In this document: positions 40,501 through 50,836 of the stretch, in pieces | Position numbering within the stretch: the first letter of the stretch is position 1 | Layout: every line of letters starts with the position of its first letter | DNA from: Lingula anatina | Lineage: Eukaryota; Brachiopoda; Lingulata; Lingulida; Lingulidae | Direction: 5' to 3' | Assembly (NCBI RefSeq): GCF_001039355.2 | Contig: NW_019775913.1 | Location: 760,093 to 824,092 of the forward strand | Length of the DNA stretch: 64,000 bases | Notes under the pieces: generated by a model | The model's database searches: none | Told to the model about the DNA's origin: nothing | The model's input: only the letters and a program-made list of their open reading frames with translations | Position numbers and translations under genes: made by a program

Positions 40501-43500
40501 CACAGAGCGATGTATGCCAGAACTCCTCGAGCGTCAACGAAAGTGTTTAAGATGACAGTGTATTATTTGTCACACAAACCAAGAGAAAATACTCGCATTT
40601 CACACCAGAGTCGGACAGTGACGTAAGGCTGTGTTGTTATGCATCAAGCTACTGAAGCAGTAATGAGGGTCGTTTCCCAATTCCAACCATTGAACCATGG
40701 AATATTCCAACCATATTCCAACCGTTTCTCTTTTCCAACCATTGTGCTTCAAGAGATATCAGACAGTTCAGTCTTCTGTAAAGTCGATGTGATATGGGCT
40801 AACCTTCAGGTAGCATTAGACCCCGTGGTCATTTTATATAAATTGACCTCATTTCGTCTTCTACTGGCAGTTCCATTGATGCACGGTTTCTAGGTTTACT
40901 GTTTCTTGTGTCCATCTGCGAACGTCCGGAAATTTCAACGCGAGTAATAATATCATTGGGTCTTTAGGCTTTGCTAGATTTCCAAATATTATTAAAGAAA
41001 TTCTGATAGTGAAACCTTTTTTATGTACCACTTATCTTCATAATCTGCTCTGTGACTGGCAAAGATTTACAGAGAGTCACGAAATGCTATATACAAACAC
41101 ATACAGCGTGAGTAGCATCTGTAGTGTAGATATTGCAATAGCTAAATTTAGGCAACCCCTCCTCTCCTGGTCCAATTGCCGTTTTGTTGTAATAAAATGT
41201 TTAACAAATAGCTGATCCAACTGCAGGTATGTTCAAACCATCCGTCCATAAACGGGAAACAGATAAATGCATTTGGGGTGGAAAACCTCAAGATGTTGAA
41301 GGGGCGTGGTATGGCCATGTCGCACGCATCCAGAATGCTAATTTCTGGATCCCGATGGAGCAGTATCAGGTCACTTACCACTGCAAGGCTGGTTTGGCCC
41401 AAATTGGCACAAATCCCGTGTCTCAGTGCACATTTGCCACCAAATATTACTGGAGCAAACCAGATATTAAATGTATACGTAAGTTTGTTGTAGATGTTGT
41501 CTAAATGATAAAAATAGACAGCTATGATTCAAGAGTCTCATAAGATTAAGGATGGACTAGAAAAAAAATAAAAGCTCTAACTTATTTTCCATGAATACAG
41601 TTTCTGTTATACATGTTTATCTACTCCATCTTTTTGTCTGGATTTTTTCTTTTTACACTTACTTATAGTTGTAACTAGTTTTTTTTTCTGTACTCACGCC
41701 TTTAGTTTTTATTTTAATATTTTTTGAAATTTCTCTTGATAAATTTTAAAACGGCTTATGAAGCTTTGCGTGATAAATTTTAAAACCTGCCTGCCAGCTG
41801 TTTTCTCGCTTTACACCTCAAGTAAATACAGGTCAGAGCAGTAATACAAGACTGAGGAGTATAGTAGAACGCATATTTGACCAAAACGAATTTGAATTTG
41901 AACAGGCACATATGAACCCGAAAATCGTTTGAGACAGATGCAATATGCATGGTATTAATGGAATTAGACTACAGATGTTGGTTCGTCTATCAATAATGTA
42001 CATCATTAGTATGCGTTTTCACACTTTCACTATCACTGTCACTGTCACAAGTTGGCCTTCATATGCAACTCCGAGGAAAATACAAGGCAGAAAGTCTCTA
42101 GTGTCTTATTTACCCCTCCCCTCCCACCAAGAACCCCCTCATAAGTGAAATTCTGGACGTTTCATTGGTCTTATGTTGCGAGAATCACATAGATGTTCAA
42201 TCCCCACCCACCCCTGCAGAACACGAACTGTATGGAGAGCCATCCATTTTGCCGTTTGAATGACTGGATTTTTTTGTCTTGGCTTTATAATGCCTAAATT
42301 CTTTTATGGTTTATTTAAATCGACAAAAATAAAAAAAGGAGGCTACGTTTATTATAGGGTCTAGTATCTTGTTTTTTTATTATTTTTTCAAAATCCCCAA
42401 AGAAGGCCTAGGGGCCGAGGGCTTGGATTACACATAACATCTTTATAGTAGATATTCATAGATTCATCAGTATTAGGGGCCTATAACTTACACCATTAGC
42501 ACGTCGCTTGCTGTTTCCGTTTAATTGGCATTTCTGTGAGTGTAGTGGTTCTGAACGGTGCCTCGCTTATTGAATTCCATTAGGATTGTCGTGCATTTTT
42601 ATAAAATAATACATAAGTTTTATCCCAAAATTTAGTTACCAGTCTATCATGTAAGATCCTTCGTTTTTGTATCAACTTGTGCATGGTTTTCTTTAGATTA
42701 TTTCTATTTATCAGCAGTATCTTATTTTCGTTAAAATCTATACATGGCAATGATAATTCACCGTATCTGCATAACAGCTAAAAATATTTTAAAATGGAAT
42801 CGGTTTCCTCTTATTTCAGGAAAATGTCCAAAACCTCCTACTATAGCCAATGCAGTGGCGTCAGGACCAGCGCTCACAGCGTCTAACATCGTTGAAGGGG
42901 AAAAAGTGCGGTACTCGTGTAAAGCTGGCTTTGCACAGACATCTGGGTCGCAAGTCAGGATGTGTTCAAACGGCGCTTGGAGCGGGAAAAACATCGTGTG
43001 TAAACGTAAGTATTTAAATGTATAACAAGCATGTCACATGTTTATTGTTTCTTGTAAAGTTAGGATAAAATAGGAAATAGTACAGTCACATCCGAAGGCG
43101 TCTTACGTATTCTTATGACTGGATATGCTGAGATATTTATATGGCTAATTCTGCACTGCTTCCTATTCTGCAGGAAATATTCGAAAAAAAAATGACATCA
43201 GCGCCAATCTGAGCTTTGGTAGAGAGAACCTATGCACTGAGCCATCTTGATATGACATCCCTAACGAAAAAGTCCTATAGGATCTTATAGGAAATTTTAC
43301 CAATTTCCTATAAATCCTAAAGGATCTTATAGGATCCTATAAGATTTTTCCGTTTGGACTAATTTGATTTACCTCACTCTTCTTGCTTTTTTTGTATTAT
43401 ATGAATAATTAAAATGCTACGTATGGCATACAATGTCAATTATAAAATATGCCAAAATACTTACAAAGAGAGATCTGCTTTCTATGTTCAAGAAACATGT

Positions 43501-46500
43501 CCAAAGCCACCTACCTATGCTACGTCAGTGGCTACTGGGGCACCTGTCACCGCGTCCCAGATAGTTGAAGGGGACAGGGTGACCTATGTGTGTAAACCTG
43601 GCTATTATGGGGCAGTGGATCACGTTCACATGACCTGCTTTCGAGGCTCTTGGAGGGGCCGCGTTTTAGATTGTCAGCGTAAGTCATTTCTCTTTTAAAT
43701 AACACATATTTAAATATATACATCCAGTATCCTGTTAACGATTGTTTGTGTGTGTTTCAAATAACTTTCCAATCATGTTTTCGGAGAAAACTACTTGAAA
43801 TAGTTACGATTTTTGACCTGTTTGGGGATTCTTACAGTATTTGTCATTTCTACCCTCTTCTTATCCTTCCTTCCATCCTACCCTCCCTCCTCTCTCTCTC
43901 CCTCTCTCTCTCTCTCAAACACATTCCAAATGTATGCATTGCAATAAAAAGATACTCCTTTTAAAATTTTAGTCAGAAACACATTTTCAAAACCGGTGCC
44001 ACTTTCTCGTATCAGAAATCTCAAATGTTTACTGTTACATTGCACTTCAAACAGGGAATTTCAGTGAATTAGGCAATGAACTACTTAACCATTCAGTTAT
44101 ATTTTTTCATCTTCCTACCTGGTTATATGATTTTCCACAAGCACCAACAGTTTTTTGGGCAGTTTGATAGCAGTCTTCTTTCTTCAGCAAGGAAATGTAG
44201 AGCACCACCAACTGAAACCACATTCTACTTCTCCCCAATAAAGACTGTCTACAACAGCGGCGAAAGAATCGTACAAAGTTGCCGAAGTGGATATGCAAGA
44301 ACTGGCGGGGAAGCCGTGAGAACTTGTAAACTAGGAACGTGGAAACCTGAGAATGGAAGCATATCGTGCGAAAGTATGTTTTCTTGTTAATTTAAAATGT
44401 ACTGACTCGAAATTCTATACAGAGTATACCTCTAAACACTTTGCCTCTTCCAAAAAACCTTAGGGTTCGTCAAATGGATTGTCTTTTAAAGGTTCATACA
44501 TCATAACTTCTCCAAAGACAGGTAAAGAAAATTGTAGTAATAGAAATCTATCCAAAGGTTAAAGCTAATGACTTATATAATAAATATAAAGTCTTCATGT
44601 ACTTGACAGGGGCGTGCCCGACCCCAGCAAAGCTATCTGGAACCGCGTTAGTCCAGACTACTAGGGGGAAACCTACAGAGTACACAGAAGGAATGTCCGT
44701 CAAGTACCACTGCCTGGTCGGCTATGGTAAAGTTGGTGGAGATGACACAAGGACATGTACTGCAGGACGGTGGAGTGGTGATGACATTCTTTGTAAACGT
44801 AAGCTAATATTTATTTATGATTTTACAATTTACCTTTGTGAAATACACATTAAAAGTCAAAATTTGCCACAAAACCCAGTAAAAGCCACCATATAGTTAA
44901 TCCAAGCTGGCTTTATTTGTAATTCGAATAAAAAGGTGTTTAATCTTGGTAGACATGTAGGGAAATGTTAAGTTACTTTAACCGTTCAGTTTGTAATGTT
45001 TTTTTTTTTATATAGATATGTTCATTTCTTCTCAGTCTAAGGAATATCATGGGAATAGAAGTTTATCTAATAAGGTGAAGCTGTTAACTTAAAAATCGTA
45101 ATGCTTTTAAGTTTATGTACTTGACAGGGACGTGTCCGACCCCAGCAAACCTACCTGGAGCCGCGTTAGTCCCGAGTCCTGACGGTACACCGGCGGTTTA
45201 CACAGAAGGAATGTCCGTCAAGTACCACTGCCTGGTCGGCTATGGTAAGGTTGGTGGAGATGCCACAAGGACATGTACTGCAGGACGGTGGAGTGGTGAT
45301 GACATTCTTTGTAAACGTAAGCTGATATTTCCTTAGGGGTTTTATATGCATTATAAGCTTAAAAAACTGGTACAAATATTTTAACTAACTGCGAGAATAG
45401 ATAAAAGTAACAAATTACGAACAATAACAAACAACGATCAATTTCACAGCGAGTATTTAATGGTATTTTTTGAAGAAAAAAAGTTTAAAATCTTTATGAC
45501 ATATTTCTTCTCCAGGTACCTGCATTGCTCCGCCTGCTATCCCCAATACTTCCAGCTCACACGGACAATTCACGCACTTCTATATGGAGGGAGCAGCCAT
45601 TTTATACCTCTGCCAGCCCGGGTTTGCCCAAATTGATGGAGACGCAATAAGAACATGTAGATCCGGAACGTGGACAGGGACAGACATTAAATGTGACAGT
45701 ATGTACCCCTACCACCACCCCGTATAAAAAGAAAATTAAAGAATAAATTGAATGTATATAAAGTAAATACAAGTTGCTGTCATGGTTTACGTAGACTTCT
45801 TTCTACAAAAAGTTTTATACCACAGTGAGATATGATAGATATTTTGCACACATATTGTGGTCCAGAAATCTGAAAACGCTTTTTCTTACAAACTGGACAA
45901 TGTCTTTCAATTCACAACGCACAAATTTAAAGACAGACAATTATCCGGCAATCAATATTTGTGGAAATTTCAACCATATTTCTTTAGACACCCTATCAGA
46001 AATTGTTGACCAAATAACAACCTCTTTTCGGTGTTGAAAGTGTCCAATTTCAGCTTCACGCCAATAATTCACCACATTTGTTCACCATCATGAGAGATTG
46101 GCTCTAAAGTGAAACTTGTAACTTAAAAATTATATTTATCGATTGTAATATTCTCAACGGTTTGCGGTGGGGCATATTATTGAAAGAAATTTGCTGTAAT
46201 TTCTAGGAAACTCCAATATTTTGCTAAGTTTGAAGCTCTTTACATGCTTCTATGTATTTCTTAAATACTCCTCGATATATTTTAGAGATCTGCCAACCAC
46301 CACCACGTTTGGAAAATGGTCGACTATTAGGGAACTTAACGGCTGTCTATACCAGTGGTGACAAGGCAAATTACACGTGCGTTCCAGGTTACACATCAAA
46401 CGGCCCCATCAGTGTGCTGTGTGGTGAAGATGGAAAATGGACCAATCTGGATGCAAAAACTTGTAAACGTTAGTAATAACTATAGAATGGAATTATTCTA

Positions 46501-49500
46501 AAGGTTGCTGTATCGATATAAACACGCTCGCTGGACGCATATCTAATATGTATGAAAGCAAATTTTCGTAGATTATTTGTATAATGTTTCATACGAGTAT
46601 TCCGAGTTCTTGCTTTTATAAAATTTGAACAATTTGTACATGTACAGTGTTATATGTTATGGGAAACTTGTGTGTTATCAGCTCCCATTGTATACTTTAT
46701 ATTCTATCTGTCCGAGGAGAGGGGGGGGGGCACGTATTTCAATCCCCTTGGCTTCCTTACAACCCTACAAATATGGTTTCAAACGCAAAACTATCTAGAA
46801 AATAGAGGCAATATAAATAGATGGTCGTTATTAAACATTTATGATTTTTTGTCGTTTCTTATGTTAGGAACATGCCCGACCCCACCAACTTTTCCTCATG
46901 CTACTTTGACCCTCCCGCAGGCCAGCCAAACCCAAGTGGAGGGCGCCATCGCCGTCTACAGTTGTACTCTTGGCTACATGAATTCTGGGACTGCGCCAGT
47001 GGTGATCAAAACATGTACGAACGGGAAGTGGAGTGGCGGGACCTTGGACTGCAAGCGTAAGTTGATCACTCTCTACCTCAGGCCCCTGACGGAGCACATA
47101 ATTATCAATGATCAAAGTCCGAATTCGCATATCCTCATTAAATAACGTGTTTCTGCATACGCCATTGGGACATGGTCTTGCCCCCACTGTTTTATCAGTT
47201 GCCCCCCTCTTCATAATTATGCATGCACATACAACATCATACATTTACAATACTTAGACTACAAACTGGTAATAAATGAAGCTCTGTATAGTATCTTTTA
47301 TCGCAAATAGAAAATTATATATACATGTCAGCTGTTTCGCTTGACCTGAAAACAAATTCACCTTGGTAATTCCTATTCATATATTTATTCAGAAGACACA
47401 TGCCCAACTCCCCCAAAGATACCCAATGCTGTAGCCGGCCAGTCATCCACCAGTCACGGTAGTACAGTACAGTATACCTGCCTACCGGGACATACCAACC
47501 TCGGCAATGTCACTCCCATGACCTGTGTATACGGAGAGTGGAAGATGGCTGGGACGATGACTTGCACTAGTAAGACGATATCCTACGTTTTTCAGTGTTT
47601 TACTGTCATTTTTATGAGTACTCTTGGAAAATCGAAAGTTTATAATTTTTTTATAATATTTTAAGAACATTTTTCTTTGTAAATGCATATATTAGATGGC
47701 TTACTTTTGGACCATACACAGTGCAAGGGTATGCTAGCTTAACTTTGTTGCTTCAGGGCGATTTCTGAACTAATATTAAAACTATGCAAAAATACGTCTT
47801 TTTCTAATTTTTTCCTCCTTAAAATCTTTCGGGTTCTTCGTATCCCAGTAAAACTCAAACGAGTTTTACGAATCGATAGATAAAATACTTCTGACTGCCC
47901 CGTATCAAGGATGAAAATCAATGCGATATGGCAATCTTTTATAGTGTAATGACAAAACCGCATGAAAATAGTGACGTAGCTGTAATAAGATTGACGTGTC
48001 AAACTGCTGCTGTTCTTGCACTCGTAGAAGCGTATCCAGACCCCCCTAAACTGAGTGGGGGGGGGGGGGATAATTCTGAATGTCCTGTAACAGTGAGGGT
48101 ATATGGTAGTCTTATTTAGTGTTATGTCAACACTTCAATACGAAGTGACACCACTGCATGAAAGATTGTTGTATCATACAGATTCTGTTCTTGTAGAAGC
48201 GTGTCCAGATCCCCCTAAGCTGACCGGTGCACATATAACGTCTGTGGCGAGGAAGTTCTATCTGGAAGGCCACAATGTCACCTATCAGTGTGAGAGAGGG
48301 TACCAGAGCACAACTTATCCAGAAACAGTCCACACCAAGATGTGTACCAACAGTGTCTGGAAGGGAACAGACTTCACTTGCAAACGTCAGTACGATTAAA
48401 ACTATTCAAAGAGCGTCTTTTTTTAAAAATTGTACGTGCTGTACGACCAAAACGAATTTTAAAACCTTACACAATCCTTCCAAAATTCAGGTTATTGATT
48501 AGAAAAAATTGTATTTGAGAAATTCCCAAATGTTCAATGGTCGCTGTTCTTTCTTTTGGTATTATGATACAGCATACCACATCCTCATATCATGAGACCT
48601 TTTTTCATTGACAGGTGTTTGTCAATCCCCGCCAGATGTTAAGAACGCCGTGGTAACGCCTCCCCAACCCCCATTCTTTGAAGGAACCGTTGTGCAATAT
48701 ACTTGTATCCCTGGGTTAGTGGCAGTAAATAGGACTGCTCTGAAAACCTGCGTTGGAGGCAACTGGACTGGCGATGACATCGATTGTCAAAGTATTTGCT
48801 TAATTTCAATTATTTGTTTCTTTGTTTGTTAGACATATGAATGTAACATGTACTGTATATGAAATACCGATATAATATAATTCGGTTAGCTTTGCTCAAA
48901 TAACAGATCTCCACGACTGGACTAGAACTTTTGAAACACGATTATGTCTTTTACCATTTTTTAAAAAATGTTCTCTTTTCAGAGGTATGCGCTCAGTTAC
49001 CCTACGTTGAGAACACTAACGTCATAATGAACCACGTCCCCGGTGGGAGACTTATAGAGGGCGCTAGGGTTATCCACCGCTGCCAGACAGGCTACACCCA
49101 GGTCGGAGGCAACAGTCTCCGTGTGTGCCATGACAGCAGCTGGACAGGGAAGGACATTCAATGTGAAAGTGAGTAGTACCAGCGGGGTTGAAAACCCAGG
49201 CCGGGTGTACGTTGAGTAGAGAATTCTGACATTTTGTCCCTTTTACACAAAGTACAACTTTAATAATGCGTGCACGGAGTGACCATGAGTAACTCACGAT
49301 GCATTTTTTTTTGTTTCTTTGTCGCAATTGTGCCCATGATATATAACCCAGGTTCTGGGCTTACTTATGCTTCTATTATTGTGCACGTCGAGCCGCTCAT
49401 CAAAGTTATTTTCTATGAGGGTTTTTATCGTTTTGAATGTGTTAGTTTGGGGGAAATGTTGTCCTCCAGAATGTATGTAGACAGAAAATATATATTAAGG

Positions 49501-50836
49501 ACATTTTCAAAAGCACACAGTACAACTTTGATTTTCAGAATCGTGCCAAGCGCCTCCAGCTATCCGTAACACCGAACTGGCCGACACCTCATCCACATAT
49601 CGGCATGGTACCGAGGTCCGCTACCAGTGTGTGAATGGAACGCTTAAAGTTGGGGGATCAGAGACTAAACAGTGCGTATCAGGGAACTGGTCCGCTCCGG
49701 ATGATCTACACTGTGAAAGTAAGTAAACACAGGATAGCGCTACGTAATTAGGCCTATATATTAAATGTAACTCCGTAGCATTAATATATTTATTTATTGT
49801 TAATGAACTAGGTTTGGGGCGATTTCAAGTTTTGATTTAATTTTTCTAATGACGTTGCCAAAACACATCCCATCACTATTGCCCCTTTACATTTAAACTT
49901 GATCAAGGAACAAATCTTTTGTGTTTTCATAAAAGGTGAATTCAGAAGGTCTAAAGGACCTGTGGTTTATCCCTACTTCAAATTTTACTCAAGAGGCATA
50001 ACTTTCCAACCAAAGTACATTAAAAAAAACAAACAAACAAACAAATATCCCATTTCAGAACCGTGCAGCCGCCCTCCTCACTTCCCGCTCAGTCGCCGTG
50101 TATTGCTGAAGGTAGGACCATACGTGCCAGAACATTACGTCCAAGGAAACCAGGTGAAATACGAGTGTAGACCAGGTTATGAGAATATCAACACTGGGGA
50201 CATCAAGACGTGCGAGGATGGTCGCTGGGTTGGCGCGGACGTTAACTGTCAAAGTATGGTCTATGTAAAGATAATTATTTTTTTGTTCTATAATGTTTCA
50301 CTTCAAATAGGAAAACAAAACCTTATGGTTACGCTGAAACGTTTCGATATAGTCCAGGTTATATACTTGAATCTCAATAATAATGCTACTGATAATTAAG
50401 TATTTGAGGTCGACTATAATTTAAAATTTGAAAATGAATAAATTGGGAATGATAGATTAGTTTGTGACGGGAATAGAAAAATAGATATACACTAGATAAA
50501 CTAATTAATAGGTACAATGTACTTAAGATCATCTGTGTTACAAAAGAATTTTATCTAGCCTTCAGAAGGCCGATTTAAATAAAGTATATTTTTCAACAGA
50601 CACAAAAAGTTCTTCACAAAGGTACACACCATTTCTCCTTTACAGAATTGACTACCACCACGACCGTCACCACCGTGACCACGACTGAGAAACCAATCCC
50701 CACTACAGAGACCAAGGAGCCATTTGCAGGAGGCACGAAACCAACACCTACGCCAAAGATAATAGACCCCGTGGAGCCAGGCTCGGGGGATGCCGAGAAG
50801 GATGATAACTTGGGCCTGGTTGAAGAAATCCTCTAG
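36016..50836 (+). CDS. Gene C: secreted defensin-like/multi-CCP protein, about 1230 aa, paralogue of gene B
   Basis: Exons: 36016-36073, 37214-37390, 37611-37733, 38536-38580, 39722-39973, 41227-41478, 42820-43005, 43493-43678, 44188-44373, 44610-44798, 45128-45316, 45516-45698, 46286-46468, 46868-47056, 47393-47569, 48197-48385, 48615-48791, 48983-49168, 49539-49718, 50059-50253, 50646-50836 (TAG). All introns are phase 1. The signal peptide is about 19-22 residues. Cys at 46, 53, 57, 70, 74 and 75 give C-x6-C-x3-C-x12-C-x3-CC, matching gene B module 1 (WSxVxC start, GxGGC). A seven-Cys module follows at residues 84-119. Then two long CCP-like modules (84 codons per exon) and 14 standard CCPs, then a Thr-rich tail ending GLVEEIL. 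No membrane segment. It lies 2.7 kb downstream of gene B, same strand, fitting tandem duplication. Function unknown. Confidence 0.85.
36336..37013. mobile_element. TTAA-flanked inverted-repeat element, copy 2 (678 bp), in gene C intron 1
   Basis: The left end TTAAAGTCATAATAACTCTT and the right end GAAGAGTTATTATTGCTTTAA match the 17377-17714 element, and about 150 bases next to the left end are clearly shared. The longer interior has no recognisable transposase; short open frames at 36564-36893 look spurious. Confidence 0.78.
37214..37733 (+). other. Gene C cysteine-rich exons: defensin-like module 1 and seven-Cys module 2
   Basis: Exon 37214-37390 carries C-x6-C-x3-C-x12-C-x3-CC; exon 37611-37733 carries C-x3-C-x3-C-x3-C-x13-C-x7-CC. 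The FCGGQC run in module 2 corresponds to YCGGNC in gene B. Each module is its own phase 1-1 exon. Confidence 0.65.
37507..37562. repeat. (AAT)n microsatellite
   Basis: AAT/ATA trinucleotide run with one interruption, in a gene C intron between the two cysteine-rich exons. Confidence 0.95.
39244..39399 (+). pseudogene. Decayed CCP exon relic in gene C intron
   Basis: In one frame it encodes HKRDTTGSC, then FGGKPQDPEGARYG and IENVHLWI, which align with HKRETDKC, WGGKPQDVEGAWYG and IQNANFWI of exon 41227. The second half has lost similarity and ends in TGA at 39397-39399. No donor or paired cysteines remain, so this is a dead copy of the long CCP-like exon. Confidence 0.8.
43268..43355. repeat. 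Imperfect palindromic element rich in TCCTATAGGATC
   Basis: Left part AACGAAAAAGTCCTATAGG and right part ATAAGATTTTTCCGTT are roughly inverted, with several CCTATAAGATCC-like words between. It lies in a gene C intron and could be a small foldback element or a local slippage product. Confidence 0.55.
43866..43917. repeat. CT-rich low-complexity tract
   Basis: CCTCCCTCC followed by runs of CT in a gene C intron. Confidence 0.85.
44610..45316 (+). other. Gene C recently duplicated CCP exon pair
   Basis: Exons 44610-44798 and 45128-45316 are both 189 bases and share YTEGMSVKYHCLVGYGKVGG and TRTCTAGRWSGDDILCK. Their differences cluster between the first and second cysteines (TTRGKPTE versus SPDGTPAV). 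Confidence 0.85.
46186..46232. repeat. Remnant of the GCAAATTTGC-rich element family in gene C
   Basis: AAATTTGCTGTAAT followed by AATATTTTGCTAAG, which matches the right end of the gene B intron elements. Only one end remains. Confidence 0.45.
48027..48070 (+). pseudogene. Truncated CCP exon relic upstream of exon 48197
   Basis: After a TAG acceptor-like site it reads EAYPDPPKLSG, against EACPDPPKLTG of exon 48197. The first cysteine is Tyr (TAT for TGT) and the copy collapses into a G run at 48057-48069. Upstream DNA from about 47940 also resembles that before 48197, so exon and flank were duplicated and then decayed. Confidence 0.75.
50646..50836 (+). other. Gene C terminal exon: Thr-rich tail with LVEE end
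   Basis: Begins with about a dozen Thr/Val residues, then Pro/Thr/Lys-rich sequence, then PGSGDAEKDDNLGLVEEIL and TAG. It corresponds to the gene B tail and is probably O-glycosylated. Confidence 0.8.

Noticed and set aside
46864-47244. 126-codon minus-strand frame over a gene C CCP exon
   Set aside because: Antisense shadow of exon 46868-47056; the sense frame has the CCP cysteines and splice sites.
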